NCBI RefSeq assembly: GCF_009176545.1
Contig: NZ_VTOJ01000001.1
Span: forward strand, 682,001 to 746,000
Length of the DNA stretch: 64,000 nucleotides
Origin: Salinigranum salinum
Lineage (GTDB): Archaea > Halobacteriota > Halobacteria > Halobacteriales > Haloferacaceae
Direction of reading: 5' to 3'
The notes under the pieces are model-generated. The model did no database searches. It saw only the letters and a program-made list of their open reading frames with translations, and was not told where the DNA came from. Position 1 is the first letter of the stretch; the number at the start of each line of letters is the position of its first letter. Below are positions 45,533 through 55,072 of this stretch, in pieces. The translations under genes and the position numbers were made by a program.

Positions 45533-46192
45533 TTACCAGGCGGACCAGGCGGCCGTCGTGGTGTCCCGGCCGTAGACGCGTTTGACGTCCTTCGCGAACA
45601 CCACGTCGCCGTCGTGGTCGAACTTGTCGAAGCGGTAGCCGTCTGCGTCCGCCCGGACGTGGATCCCGTCGACCTCGAACTCCTCGCCCGCGACGGATTC
45701 GACCGCGCCTACGGTGAACTCGTAGTCGCCGGGAACCTGCATCTTCAGGCTGCGCGACTCGTCCCGGCGACCGTCGTTCGGGTGGACGGTGACGTTCACG
45801 GTGACGTTGTCGACGACGCGCGTCCAGACCGTCTCGACGTCGTCCATCCGGGCCTCGTCCACCCGCCGTTCCGGGCCGACCTCGATCGCGGTGATCCGGA
45901 CCTGCATCAGCGCCTCGGGCGTGTCGACGATGAACTCGTCGCCCACTTCGACGCGCTCCTCGGCGGGGGCGTCGACCGTCGTCGACAGCGACTCGCCGTC
46001 CTGCGAGACGACCACGTCGACCGCGATCTCGCGGGGCTTCTCGACCCGCTCCTTGCGGACGTGGCCGCACTCCGTACAGCGGACCGTCGACTGGCCGCCC
46101 GGCTTGACGATCTCGTGGACCGTGGGCTCCCCGGGCGAACAGGACGGACAGGCGAGCGGGAGTCGCTCACCGGTGTCGGGGGTCGTACTCAT
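45533..46192 (-). CDS. HVO_0476-type zinc finger protein
   Basis: 219 residues from the ATG at 46192. An N-terminal zinc ribbon (Cys15, 18, 39, 42; CPSC and CTECG) is followed by three beta-rich segments (KPREIAVDVVVSQDGESL, VGDEFIVDTPEALMQVRI, VNVTVNVTVHPNDGRRDE). From memory this is the haloarchaeal HVO_0476 family, function unknown. Its 5' half and upstream region recur as a pseudogene at 48440-48773. No partner gene is obvious. Confidence 0.82.
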   Translation of the reverse strand: MSTTPDTGERLPLACPSCSPGEPTVHEIVKPGGQSTVRCTECGHVRKERVEKPREIAVDVVVSQDGESLSTTVDAPAEERVEVGDEFIVDTPEALMQVRITAIEVGPERRVDEARMDDVETVWTRVVDNVTVNVTVHPNDGRRDESRSLKMQVPGDYEFTVGAVESVAGEEFEVDGIHVRADADGYRFDKFDHDGDVVFAKDVKRVYGRDTTTAAWSAW

Positions 46193-47161
46193 ACGGCCTC
46201 GTACTCCGCCCACGCGTGAAAAGGGCACGGAATCGCCCGCTACATCCTGAACTCCCGTAAACGACGCCGCCACGCGATCCGTCACGACGGCGCTCTCCGA
46301 CGTCGCGGCACGGACCGACGCCCCCGATCCGACGCGTTCGGACCTCCCGATCTGGCTCCCTCCGTCGACGACCGAGCGGATCACCGTTCTCGCCTCGGCG
46401 AGCGGATGTGTGACCCAGCAGCGGTAGATGGTTCCCGACGAACGGTTTCGTATCGCAGTATCGGGTTTACGTCCGGCGCTGACGCGACCGCCACGACGCG
46501 CGACGCCGGCGACTGACTCGGCGACTCGTTCGAGGCGGGACCGGAGACTCGTCCGACACCACGCCGCCGCAGTGGGGCGGTTCTCACGGGACCGCTCCGC
46601 CTGACCGTCGAGTGCGAGGGGTCACAGCCGCCGAACTGGTCGCGACCGCGGCTCGGACGATCCGTTCGCCGTTCGTCGTGCCCTCGGCTCCTGCCGGCCG
46701 ACCGCTCCCGATCGTCGCCCGCCGCTCGTTGCCGATGGCGACGATCCCAGCCCGGCGACAGTGACGGGTCACGACAAGCGGTGTCGTCGAAGCTCGAGGG
46801 GTTCGGTCGTGATCGACGCGGATGCGAGAGTGCCGCTCCCTCCCGACGACGAGACGGAGTGTCGGTCGTCGAAGAAATCCATGGCGTCCTGGGCGACTTC
46901 GACGGTGCAGGTACCGAGCGGGGAATGGCCGTGTCCACCGGATCCGGCGTCGGTCCGGACGACGACGCCGAACCAGGACGTCTCGACCACGATTGCCTCC
47001 GAACCGTCGATAGACGGCCTTTCGGCCACGAACAGTGGCTCGGAACGGATGCACGACGAGACGCCTCATAAACCGGTTACGGCGATATCGAATCCGACGT
47101 GGCACGCCCGCGTGGTCGTCGGTCAAGGGGTTGAAATACTCGGCCTCCGGAGTCGGAGCCG
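46193..47161. other. Long gene-poor region
   Basis: About 970 bases between the HVO_0476-type gene and the PQQ lipoprotein gene. The only credible ORF is the minus-strand 46769-47029. The other frames are high-GC shadows rich in Arg and Ser. It is a candidate for decayed genes. Confidence 0.5.
46769..47029 (-). CDS. Possible small protein of unknown function
   Basis: 86 residues. Third codon positions are largely G or C, and a TATA-like element (CATAAACC on the plus strand, about 47067-47074) lies about 40 bases upstream. The sequence has VVETSWFGVVVRTDAGSGG and GHSPLGTCTVEVAQDAMDFF but matches no family I know. It may be an intact small protein or the remnant of a larger gene. Confidence 0.3.
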   Translation of the reverse strand: MAERPSIDGSEAIVVETSWFGVVVRTDAGSGGHGHSPLGTCTVEVAQDAMDFFDDRHSVSSSGGSGTLASASITTEPLELRRHRLS

Positions 47162-48439
47162 ATGCCCTCCCGCCGCTCGATGTTCGCGGCACTCGGCTCC
47201 GCGGGCGTCGCCGCCACTGCCGGCTGTGTCACCGTCGAGCGCCCTCCCCGAACCGGTTCGTGGCCGCGACCGGGATACACGGACGGCCGGACGAACCGGA
47301 CCGACGTCGACGGTCCGACCGGCTTCCTCTACCCGGCGTGGGTGGCCGACACGGCCGGAGGTTATCCGCCCACCACACCGGTCGTCGCCGACGACACGGT
47401 GTTCGTCCTCCAGTCGAACTACGCCGACGACCCACGCCGGGCGACCGTGGTCGCGTACGACGGGGCGACCGGCGACCGGCGCTGGGAGACGACGCTGTTG
47501 CGCCGGTCCACGTCGCTCTTGGACGTCCACTTCGACTCGCTCTGTCTCGACAGCGGGACACTCTACGCGCAGACCGTCGACGGCGTCCACGCCCTCACAC
47601 CGACCGACGGGACGCGGCTGTGGACCGTCCCCGTCCCGACGGCGGCACAGCCGTGGCCGCGGGCGGGGGCACCCGTCGTCCACGACGGGACGCTCGTTGC
47701 CGGGACGTACGGCGACCGAGACGCGGGTCCGGAGCTACGCGGCTTCGATCCCGCGACAGGGGAGCAACGGTGGCGGCGACGTCTCCCCTCGTTCGCGGAC
47801 CTGTGGACGCTCGCGGCCGCCGCCGGCACGGTGTACGCGCCGTTCCTCGGCGACGGTGCGTCGAGTCGTGGCGTCGTCGCCCTCGATGCGGCGACCGGTG
47901 AGGTCGCCTGGGAGTCGTCGCTTCCGGTCGACGGTCCACTGACCGTCGCCGACGACCGACTCGTCGTCCCGCTCGGCGGCGGCGACCGGGAGTCCGTCGC
48001 CGTCGTCGACCGAGTCGACCGGACGATTCAGTGGCGCGAACCCGCCAGGAGACGGACCGACGCCGGCTTCGCGGTCGCTGGGGGACGCCTCTTCTACGCG
48101 GCCGATGACGTCCTCGCCGCCCGCCGTCTCGACACTGGCGAGCAGGTGTGGTCGTTCGGTAACGACCGCCGTGTCGTCGACCTGAGCTGGACACCGATCG
48201 TCGCCGGCGACGTCGTCTACGCCATGGCCGCAGAGCCGACCGAACCAGGGTCGCCGTCTTCGCTCTTCGCCCTCGGGACCGACGATGGTGCGATCTACGG
48301 CTCGGGACGGGTGGAGGTCGGATCGACACGCTCCTCGCTCGCCGTCGTCGAGGGTGCGGCGTACATCGCAGACGGGAACGAGGTCCGGTGTTACGAGTCG
48401 TGCGTCCGGTCGGCGTTCGACCGGTGCGTGCTCGGGTGA
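47162..48439 (+). CDS. PQQ-repeat beta-propeller lipoprotein, Tat-type signal
   Basis: 425 residues. The N-terminus has a twin arginine (MPSRRSMFAALGSAGVAATA) and a lipobox Cys at position 22, the haloarchaeal pattern for a folded lipoprotein exported by Tat and anchored outside the membrane. The rest is a PQQ/WD-like propeller: VAYDGATGDRRWETT, LYAQTVDGVHALTPTDGTRL, GFDPATGEQRWRRRL, LDAATGEVAWESSLP, RRLDTGEQVWSFG. No PQQ ligand site is confirmed. Its last codons and stop sit at the edge of the duplicated HVO_0476 fragment, so the C-terminus may have been cut by that event. Confidence 0.85.
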   Translation: MPSRRSMFAALGSAGVAATAGCVTVERPPRTGSWPRPGYTDGRTNRTDVDGPTGFLYPAWVADTAGGYPPTTPVVADDTVFVLQSNYADDPRRATVVAYDGATGDRRWETTLLRRSTSLLDVHFDSLCLDSGTLYAQTVDGVHALTPTDGTRLWTVPVPTAAQPWPRAGAPVVHDGTLVAGTYGDRDAGPELRGFDPATGEQRWRRRLPSFADLWTLAAAAGTVYAPFLGDGASSRGVVALDAATGEVAWESSLPVDGPLTVADDRLVVPLGGGDRESVAVVDRVDRTIQWREPARRRTDAGFAVAGGRLFYAADDVLAARRLDTGEQVWSFGNDRRVVDLSWTPIVAGDVVYAMAAEPTEPGSPSSLFALGTDDGAIYGSGRVEVGSTRSSLAVVEGAAYIADGNEVRCYESCVRSAFDRCVLG

Positions 48440-48738
48440 TCCGGACCTGCATCAGCGCCTCGGGCGTGTCGATGATGAACTCGTCGCCCCACTTCGACGC
48501 GCTCCTCGGCGGGGGCGTCGACCGTCGTCGACAGCGACTCGCCGTCCTGCGAGACGACCACGTCGACCGCAATCTCGCGGGGTTGCTCGACTCACTCCTT
48601 GCGGACGTGGCCGCACTCCGTACAGCGGACCGTCGACTGGCCACCCGGCTTGACGACCTCGTGAACCGTGGGGTCTCCGGGCGAATAGGACGGACAGGCG
48701 AGCGGGACCCACTCGCCGGCGTCGGGGATGGTACTCAT
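48440..48738 (-). pseudogene. Truncated, frameshifted copy of the HVO_0476-type zinc finger gene
   Basis: Base by base this matches the 5' end of the gene at 45533-46192 and continues to 48773 in its upstream region. The copy starts MSTIPDAGEWVPLACPSYSP: the second zinc Cys is Tyr. After HVRKE comes TGA where the parent has CGG, and a one-base insertion (CCCC for CCC) adds a frameshift near 48487. The rest of the parent is missing. It is a dead duplicate; its right limit includes the parent's start region. Confidence 0.9.
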
Positions 48739-48944
48739 GCCTCGAGGTACTCCGTCCACCCGTGAAAGGGCACATTTCGCCGGTTCCATGCGTGGTCGTG
48801 ACAGGGCCCGGGGTCACGGACCGGCGTGTTCCGCGAGCCCGGCCGACAGCCTCCGGCACGACGTCACCCGTCCCAGCACCGACGCTCCTGTCGACCGTCG
48901 CTCACCACGTATGTAAGAACTACCAACTGAAATTAGAAACGATT

Positions 48945-48960
48945 ACGTTATTAATTATGG
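48945..48960 (+). promoter_or_regulatory. AT-rich promoter of the glycosyltransferase-deacetylase operon
   Basis: ACGTTATTAATTATGG is part of an AT-rich block (about 48911-48968) just before the ATG at 48974. The TATA-like core at 48947-48956 is about 23 bases upstream, suggesting a leaderless start. Confidence 0.45.
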
Positions 48961-48973
48961 ATTTTGTAGTGTC

Positions 48974-49762
48974 ATGACTATGAGGGAGCACCTGTCCGGA
49001 GACGGAGCCGAAGCCCGGTCAGAGACGGACCACGCACGGTCACCGTCGGTACCGACGTCACCGACGGTCCTCGTCGGGATTCCCGCGTACAACGAGGCCG
49101 ACGTCATCGGCGTGGTGGTTCGTGACGCGCTGGCCGTCGCGGACTCGGTGGTTGTCGTCGACGACGGAAGCGACGACGACACGGCCCGCCACGCTCGCGA
49201 CGCGGGGGCGACTGTGGTCGAACACAGCTGCAACCGTGGCTACGGGGCGGCGATCGTTACGATTTTACAGGAGGCGGTCCACCGGTCCCCCGACCACCTC
49301 GTCGTCGTCGACGGTGACGGTCAGCACGACCCAGCCGACGTGCCGAGGCTCGTCGAACACCAGCGGCAGTCCGGTGCCGGGGTAGTGATCGGTAGCCGGT
49401 TCGTCGCCGGTGGCTCGATGGACGCCCCACGGTATCGTCGCCTCGGCCTCCACGTCGTCAACTGGCTCGTGAACCTGAGCCTCGGTCGACTCTCTCCCGG
49501 GTCGTGGATAGCCGACACCCAGAGCGGGTTCCGGGCGTACGACCCACGGGCCGTCAGGACGCTCGCGACCAAGTCGCAGATCGGCGCCTCCATGGGTGCC
49601 AGCGTCGACATCCTCCACGCGGTGGCGACCGACGAATTGGTCGTCGAGGAGGTTCCGGTCGAGATCCGCTACGACGTCCCGGCCGCGAGTACCGAACACC
49701 CCCTCTCCCACGGCGTCTCGCTCGTCAGCAACGTCCTTCGCCACACGTTCCGGACGCGATGA
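48974..49762 (+). CDS. Family 2 glycosyltransferase, DPM1-like
   Basis: 262 residues, soluble. The GT2 fold has LVGIPAYNEADVIGVVVRDA, SVVVVDDGSDDDTARHARDA, LVVVDGDGQHDPADVPRLVE (DxD-type metal site) and WIADTQSGFRAYDPRAVRTL. It resembles dolichol-phosphate mannosyl/glucosyltransferases without a membrane tail and would charge a lipid carrier or act in cell-surface glycan synthesis. ATG 48980 is an alternative start. It overlaps the deacetylase gene by four bases. Confidence 0.9.
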   Translation: MTMREHLSGDGAEARSETDHARSPSVPTSPTVLVGIPAYNEADVIGVVVRDALAVADSVVVVDDGSDDDTARHARDAGATVVEHSCNRGYGAAIVTILQEAVHRSPDHLVVVDGDGQHDPADVPRLVEHQRQSGAGVVIGSRFVAGGSMDAPRYRRLGLHVVNWLVNLSLGRLSPGSWIADTQSGFRAYDPRAVRTLATKSQIGASMGASVDILHAVATDELVVEEVPVEIRYDVPAASTEHPLSHGVSLVSNVLRHTFRTR

Positions 49763-50610
49763 CGACAGGTGACGATCAGCCCGACCAGCTGTTCGACTGG
49801 CCCGGTGAGCGACGCTTCTACCTGACGCTCGACCTCGAGTGTGACTACGGCACTGCGCTCGGACCGAACCGGTACGAGGCGCTCGAGCGCGTCGAAGACC
49901 TGGTCTCGACCGTCGAGTCCCACGCCGTGCCGCTGACGGTGTTCGTCCAGACGGAGGTCCTCGACGAGCGACCCGACGCCGTCGACTCGCTCAGAAACGC
50001 CGACGTAGCCGTCGAGTTCCACACGCACGGGCACTCGCACGCACCGCGTTCCGAGACGTCCGTTCCCGAGGAGGTGTCCCGCAGCACGGCCCGGTTCACC
50101 AACTTCTTCGAGACGGAGCCGAAGGGGTACCGCTTCCCGAACGGAAACGTGCGGCGGGACGACTACGTCCTGCTGGCCGAGGCGGGCTACGAGTTCGACG
50201 CCAGCTGTTTCCCCTCGTGGCGTCCCGGTCACTTCGACAACAGGAACGAACCGACGGTTCCGAGCCGGCGGACCGGCGGCGTCTACGAGGTGCCGTTCAC
50301 CGTCCTCTCCGACCGTCTCCGAATCCCGACGTCACTCTCGTACTGTCGGCTGTTCGGACGGCCGCTTTTGGCGGCACTCACGCGGTTCGCTCCCTCCTCG
50401 GTCGTGTTCAACGTCCACATGCACGACCTGTTCAACCCCGACTCCGCCGCGGACCTCCCGCCGCTGTACCGCGGCGTCTACGCGCGCAACGCCGACGGGT
50501 TCGGGATGCTCGATCGTGTTCTCGGCAGGTTCGCGACGGTGGGTTACTCGTTCGAGCGGTTCGAGCGTCTCGTCGACGAACTCTCCCGGTCCACCCCCCG
50601 TCCCGCCTGA
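49759..50610 (+). CDS. Polysaccharide deacetylase (NodB/CE4-like)
   Basis: 283 residues from the ATG at 49759, overlapping the glycosyltransferase stop (ATGA). The CE4 barrel is present: FYLTLDLECDYG (catalytic/metal Asp region), VEFHTHGHSHAPRSE (His triad of the metal site), GYRFPNGNVRRDDYVLLAEA and a C-terminal FNVHMHDLFNPDS. It would remove acetyl groups from N-acetyl sugars of a surface polysaccharide or lipid-linked glycan made by its partner. Cytosolic by sequence: no signal peptide. Confidence 0.88.
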   Translation: MTTGDDQPDQLFDWPGERRFYLTLDLECDYGTALGPNRYEALERVEDLVSTVESHAVPLTVFVQTEVLDERPDAVDSLRNADVAVEFHTHGHSHAPRSETSVPEEVSRSTARFTNFFETEPKGYRFPNGNVRRDDYVLLAEAGYEFDASCFPSWRPGHFDNRNEPTVPSRRTGGVYEVPFTVLSDRLRIPTSLSYCRLFGRPLLAALTRFAPSSVVFNVHMHDLFNPDSAADLPPLYRGVYARNADGFGMLDRVLGRFATVGYSFERFERLVDELSRSTPRPA

Positions 50611-51026
50611 GCCGGCCGACGGGACGGAACACCGCTCGCCCGACTTGTCGGTGCAAGCGGCGCAGTCATTGGAACCGACTGCCCACCCTCGCTGGGACCC
50701 GCCGCAACGCTCTCCCTCGCTGGACGATCCCCTTCGGCGAGGGTGGGACGGTCGTCCGACTGATGCGTTCCCGAGGTCGTTCGTCCGCCACGAACAAGCC
50801 CTCGGTGGTGACGATACCCGTTCGAGTCGTCGGGTTTTCGCGTTCTCCCCGGTGACGATGGAGACGCGACCTCCGGTCTCCGGCGACCGTCCCTCGGGTC
50901 ACGGTGAAGGGTCCCGGTTTCGTCTCTTCTCCTCGTGTACCACCGGTAGGGAGCGCCGACTGTCCCCTGCTCACGGCTCCGCCGCTCGCTACCGCGGACG
51001 CTCCACTTCCGCGCCGTCTCGCGGCG
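50611..51026. other. Intergenic region, nothing assigned
   Basis: 416 bases between the convergent deacetylase and aminopeptidase genes. No ORF matches a family, and I see no RNA gene or repeat. Confidence 0.5.
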
Positions 51027-51986
51027 TCACCGCTCGACTGTCGGGAGGTCTACGACCGCCCCATCCGCCCACACGGTCGGCTCCCTGACGATGCCGTCGA
51101 GGTGGAGCGGTGCCTCGGTGTCGCCGCCGATCGAGGCGTCGTCGCCGATGGCGATGTGGACCGTCCCGGCGGCCTTCTCGTCGAGCAACACCGAGCCCAC
51201 GAGGTCGGCGACGCCGACGTTCGTCCCGATGCCGAGTTCGGCGAGGTTGTACGCGTCTCTCCCCACCGATTCGGCACCTTCCTCGACCTGTTCGCGCACG
51301 GCGTCGTCGGAGATGTGGGTCACGTAGCCGTCTTCGACCTCGAACCGGAGTTCGTGTTCGAGGAGACCGTGCGGCATCATCGTCCCGTCGACGACGTACG
51401 TGCCGTCGGCGGTCTCGGGCGAGACGAACACCTCGCCCGCCGGGAGGTTCGAGAACGCGCCGGGGTCGTGGACGAGCCCTGTATCCGACTGCCACGCCCG
51501 GTCGCCCGGTTCGAACGTGATGTCGGTGCCCGCCTCGGTCGTCACCCGGACCTCGCTGGCGTCGGCGACCTGTTCGTACACCTCGCGACAGTGTGCCGCG
51601 ATCGCGTCGTAGTCGGCGTCGAGCCCCGTGACCATCACCTCCTCCGTGATGCCCGGCATCGTCGCCCCGCGCGCCCCGTTCTCGCAGGCGGCCGACCGCG
51701 CGCGGGTGTGGCTCAGGCTCTTGGTCGTCGGCGCGACGAAGACGTCGGCGTCGCGCATCGCCGCCGCGACGGCGTCCGGCGGCTCCGCGCCGTGTTGCGG
51801 CCCCGGCGGATACTGCACGATGACCACGTCGTCGGTCGCGTCGCGGCCCGCCGCGTACAGGTGTTCGCCGATCCGGTGGCGCTCGTCGTCGGTCACGACG
51901 ACGAACGCTTCCCCCGAGGCGACGGCGAGACACTGTGTCACCGCCGTCTCGGCGGCCTCGTCGAGCGCGGTGTCTGACACGTCCAT
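51027..51986 (-). CDS. M29-type aminopeptidase-like metalloprotease
   Basis: 319 residues. It resembles the M29 (AmpS/leucyl aminopeptidase) group: ITFEPGDRAWQSDTGLVHDP, NLPAGEVFVSPETADGTYVV, LAELGIGTNVGVADLVGSVL with the metal-binding region, and a C-terminal GTVHIAIGDDASIGGDTEAP followed by HLDGIVREPTVW. The family removes N-terminal residues from peptides using a cobalt/zinc pair. It starts 187 bases from the divergent GAPDH gene, across an AT-rich promoter region. Confidence 0.87.
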   Translation of the reverse strand: MDVSDTALDEAAETAVTQCLAVASGEAFVVVTDDERHRIGEHLYAAGRDATDDVVIVQYPPGPQHGAEPPDAVAAAMRDADVFVAPTTKSLSHTRARSAACENGARGATMPGITEEVMVTGLDADYDAIAAHCREVYEQVADASEVRVTTEAGTDITFEPGDRAWQSDTGLVHDPGAFSNLPAGEVFVSPETADGTYVVDGTMMPHGLLEHELRFEVEDGYVTHISDDAVREQVEEGAESVGRDAYNLAELGIGTNVGVADLVGSVLLDEKAAGTVHIAIGDDASIGGDTEAPLHLDGIVREPTVWADGAVVDLPTVER

Positions 51987-52103
51987 ACCGCCGCGGAGGC
52001 CGCGCGGTCGGTTAGGTCTTCCCCTCGCGCGGTTCGCGGGTTTACTCCGGTGTTCTCGACGCGAATCTTATCGACGAGATACTGAAAACATCGGAGCCGT
52101 TAC

Positions 52104-52152
52104 TCGGGTAGGAATTAATTTCTGAAGTTTATGATACGAAATAACTAATTAC
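52104..52152 (+). promoter_or_regulatory. AT-rich promoter region of type II GAPDH
   Basis: About 50 AT-rich bases (GGTAGGAATTAATTTCTGAA, then GTTTATGATACG and ATAACTAATTACC) end 22 bases before the ATG at 52174. A TATA-like element, AGTTTATGA, is near 52124. Several A/T palindromic bits could be regulator sites; none is diagnostic. Confidence 0.4.
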
Positions 52153-52173
52153 CGCCCTCGTCGATAGGTGGAT

Positions 52174-53238
52174 ATGTTGAAGGTCGGTATCAACGGCTAC
52201 GGCACGATCGGGAAACGCGTCGCGGACGCGGTCGCTGCCCAGCCCGACATGACCGTCGTCGGAGTCGCGAAGACCCAGCCGAACTACGAGGCGCATACGG
52301 CGGTCCAGCGCGGCTACCCGATGTACGCGGCGATCCCCGAACGTGCTCCCCTGTTCGCCGAGGCCGGCATCGAGATCGCCGGCGCGGTGGACGAACTCGT
52401 CGCCGAGGCCGACGTCGTCGTCGACGCCACGCCCTCCGGCATCGGGGCCGAGAACCGCGAACTCTACGAAGCACACGACACACCGGCGCTCTTCCAGGGC
52501 GGCGAGTCGGCCGACGTGGTCGACGTGAGTTTCAACGCGCGGGCCAACTTCGACGCCGCCGGTGACGCCGACCACGTCCGCGTCGTCTCCTGTAACACCA
52601 CCGGGCTGTCCCGGGTGATCGCCCCGCTCCAGGAGGAGTACGGGGTGGAGAAGGTCCGCGCGACCCTGGTCCGGCGGGGCGGCGACCCCGGACAGAACAC
52701 CCGCGGCCCGATCAACGACATTCTCCCGAACCCGATCTCGGTCCCCTCCCACCACGGCCCCGACGTCCAGACCATCTTCGCCGACCTCGACATCGATACG
52801 ATGGGGCTGAAGGTGCCCGCGACGCTGATGCACGTCCACGCCCTGAACGTCACCCTCGACGAGCGCGTCACCGCCGCCCACGTCCAGGCCCTCCTCGAGG
52901 AGGAGAACCGCCTCTACGTCATCCCCGCGGGGATGGGGATCGACGGTGTCGGCAAGCTCAAGAACTTCGCGCTCGACGCGGGTCGGCCGCGCGGCGACCT
53001 CTGGGAGAACTGTATCTGGGGCGAGTCGATCGCCGTTCGCGGCAGGGATCTGTACCTCTTCCAGGCCATCCACCAGGAGTCCGATGTCGTCCCCGAGAAC
53101 GTCGACGCCATCCGCGCCGTGACGGGGCTGGAACCGCAGGACGCGTCGATGCGGCTCACCGACGACCGCCTCGGCGTCGGCATCAGCGGTGACCCGGCGG
53201 GGTTTAGCGACCAGCGCGTCAGCCACGCCGACGACTGA
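52174..53238 (+). CDS. Type II (archaeal) glyceraldehyde-3-phosphate dehydrogenase
   Basis: 354 residues from the ATG at 52174 (a GTG six bases upstream is possible). Rossmann motif [17 protein letters not shown], catalytic Cys near residue 140 in [11 protein letters not shown], and the archaeal-type [17 protein letters not shown]. Family knowledge: in Haloferax volcanii the type II enzyme (GapII) works mainly in gluconeogenesis and the type I enzyme in glycolysis. Both types occur here within 5 kb, with phosphoglycerate kinase between them. Confidence 0.95.
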   Translation: MLKVGINGYGTIGKRVADAVAAQPDMTVVGVAKTQPNYEAHTAVQRGYPMYAAIPERAPLFAEAGIEIAGAVDELVAEADVVVDATPSGIGAENRELYEAHDTPALFQGGESADVVDVSFNARANFDAAGDADHVRVVSCNTTGLSRVIAPLQEEYGVEKVRATLVRRGGDPGQNTRGPINDILPNPISVPSHHGPDVQTIFADLDIDTMGLKVPATLMHVHALNVTLDERVTAAHVQALLEEENRLYVIPAGMGIDGVGKLKNFALDAGRPRGDLWENCIWGESIAVRGRDLYLFQAIHQESDVVPENVDAIRAVTGLEPQDASMRLTDDRLGVGISGDPAGFSDQRVSHADD

Positions 53239-53314
53239 GTCGTTCGCCGCCGTCGACCGCCGACCCCGGTCCCAGCCCAGTCTCGATTTCGGACCTCGTT
53301 GCCGCCCGCGGGAG

Positions 53315-53494
53315 CTACCGGTTCTCGATCACGGTTCCGCCGGTCTCGACGGCGACCGCGGGATCCGCGCGGACGACCGCCTCCAGGTTCGCGCCGGTCG
53401 GCGTCGGCTCCTGCGACCAGCCCCCCTCCGAGAGCCGGAACACGGCGCCGCCGCCACCGACGGTCAGCCGTGCGTGGATCCCGTCGGCGGTCAC
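53315..53494 (-). CDS. Small conserved-looking protein
   Basis: A 59-residue reading frame from GTG at 53494, converging with the GAPDH gene and downstream of pgk on the same strand. It has clear GC3 bias, a short beta-type sequence (HARLTVGGGGAVFRLSEGGW) and EAVVRADPAVAVETGGTVIE near the end. It is short and lacks a known domain, but the codon pattern and position between two glycolytic genes make it credible. Confidence 0.5.
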   Translation of the reverse strand: MTADGIHARLTVGGGGAVFRLSEGGWSQEPTPTGANLEAVVRADPAVAVETGGTVIENR

Positions 53495-53557
53495 GGACGT
53501 TCGCTCCGTCCGGGGTAATCGGCGTCCAGCGTAAGTGCCTTGTGACGCCCGCGACCC

Positions 53558-54763
53558 TCACTCCGTCTTCAACAGCTCCACCGCGACGAGTGGATCGCCA
53601 GTGAGTGCCCGGATGTACGCCCCGCCGGCGATGGAGACGTGCGAGAAGTCCTGCTCGCTCAGCCCGTACAGCTCGATGGCGCGGGAGGTGTCGCCGCCGC
53701 CCACTACCGAAAAGCAGTCGGTGTCGGCGATGGCCTCGAGCACGCCAACCGTTCCCGTCGCGAAGCGCTCGTCCTCGAACAGCCCCAGCGCGCCCTTGAC
53801 GAAGACGGCCTCGGAGTCGTGGATGATGGGCTCGTACTGTGCGACCGTCTCGGAGCCGACGTCGAGATACGGGCGGTCCTTCTCGGTGATCGCGGCGACC
53901 TCGATCTCCCCGCGTTCGTCGTTCTCGTCCTCGTACGCGAGGTCGACGGCGAGTTCGATCCCGTCGCCACGCTCGTCGAGGAGCGATTCGATGGTCTCGT
54001 GGTTCTTCTCCCACTGGTCGTCGAAGAGGTCCATGTCGCCGACGTCCTCGCCCACCGGGTGGCCGGCCGCGCGGAGGAACAGCTCGCCCGCGATGCCGCC
54101 CAGACAGAACGTGTCGACCTTGTCCCCGATGGCGTTCATCACCGAGATGACGTCCGTCGCCTTCGTCCCGCCGACCACCATCGTCACGTTCCCGTCGAAC
54201 TCCCGGGTGGCGATGGCGGAGTTGGCCTCGTACTCCGCGACCATCACGCGGCCGGCGTACGCCGGGAGCACGAGGGGAAAGCCGACGAGCGAGGCGTGGG
54301 CGCGGTGGGCCGCCGAGTACGCGTCGTTGACGTACGCGTCGAACTCCGGCGCCAGCGTCCGGACGAACTCGCTGTCGGCGTGTGCCTCGGGCTCCTTCTC
54401 GGGGAGCTCGTCGTCGGTCATTCGGGTGTTCTCCAGGAGGAGGACGTCGCCCGACTCGAGGCCGCGGATCGCCTCCAGCGCGGGAGAACCGAACGTCGAG
54501 TCGACGAAGTCGACGTCGACACCCGCGTGGTCGGCGAGGACGTCGGCGTGCTGTTCGAGAGAGACGAAGTCGTCGTCGCCCGGGCGACCCTGGTGGGCCA
54601 TCAGTGCGACCCGGTGGCCCGCGTCGGCGAGGTCACGAACCGTTTCGGCGTGCCGTTCGAACCGGCGGTTGTCCTGGACGACGCCGTCCTCGACGGGGGA
54701 GTTCAGGTCGAGGCGGACGAGCACGCGCTGGTCGGGGTCGAGATCGTCGAGTGTCCTGAACAT
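53558..54763 (-). CDS. pgk: Phosphoglycerate kinase
   Basis: 401 residues, normal length. RVLVRLDLNSPVEDGVVQDN and MAHQGRPGDDDFVSLEQHAD lie at the start, GGTKATDVISVMNAIGDKVD in the hinge region, and VVGGGDTSRAIELYGLSEQD at the nucleotide site. It makes ATP from 1,3-bisphosphoglycerate, or the reverse in gluconeogenesis. A TATA-like element (GTACTTAGTC on the plus strand, about 54788-54797) lies 25-30 bases upstream. Confidence 0.97.
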   Translation of the reverse strand: MFRTLDDLDPDQRVLVRLDLNSPVEDGVVQDNRRFERHAETVRDLADAGHRVALMAHQGRPGDDDFVSLEQHADVLADHAGVDVDFVDSTFGSPALEAIRGLESGDVLLLENTRMTDDELPEKEPEAHADSEFVRTLAPEFDAYVNDAYSAAHRAHASLVGFPLVLPAYAGRVMVAEYEANSAIATREFDGNVTMVVGGTKATDVISVMNAIGDKVDTFCLGGIAGELFLRAAGHPVGEDVGDMDLFDDQWEKNHETIESLLDERGDGIELAVDLAYEDENDERGEIEVAAITEKDRPYLDVGSETVAQYEPIIHDSEAVFVKGALGLFEDERFATGTVGVLEAIADTDCFSVVGGGDTSRAIELYGLSEQDFSHVSIAGGAYIRALTGDPLVAVELLKTE

Positions 54764-55072
54764 GTAGGTCGGTAGATGCGTGACGGGTACTTAGTCGTGT
54801 ACGGATCGGCCGCACCGACCGAACCGCACCGTCGAGCGTGACCCGGCAGGTCGCCGACGCTCGACTCGCGACTCGGGACGCTCGACACTTGCCGCTCGGC
54901 TCATAGGGATTAGCAGAGCAATCCATAGTTTTCCAGCAGAACTGCTTTGGGGCTGTCAGAAAGGGCGTGTGAGATACACCGCGCGTATCTCGCACAGAAC
55001 ATCTGCCGATTCAGTCAAATCGGTCAGCTGGACTGCCGCATTTATCAGTGCAGGCTGTGTATTATCTCTCGT
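54764..55072. promoter_or_regulatory. Divergent promoter region, pgk and amphi-Trp gene
   Basis: 309 bases between divergent starts. The pgk TATA-like element is near 54788-54797; for the plus strand, CATTTATCAG at about 55039-55048 sits 27-33 bases before the ATG at 55073. Nothing else stands out. Confidence 0.45.

Noticed and set aside
50611-51026. Possible remnant protein in the gap after the deacetylase gene
   Set aside because: The frame continuing from upstream has no recognisable family and no start of its own.
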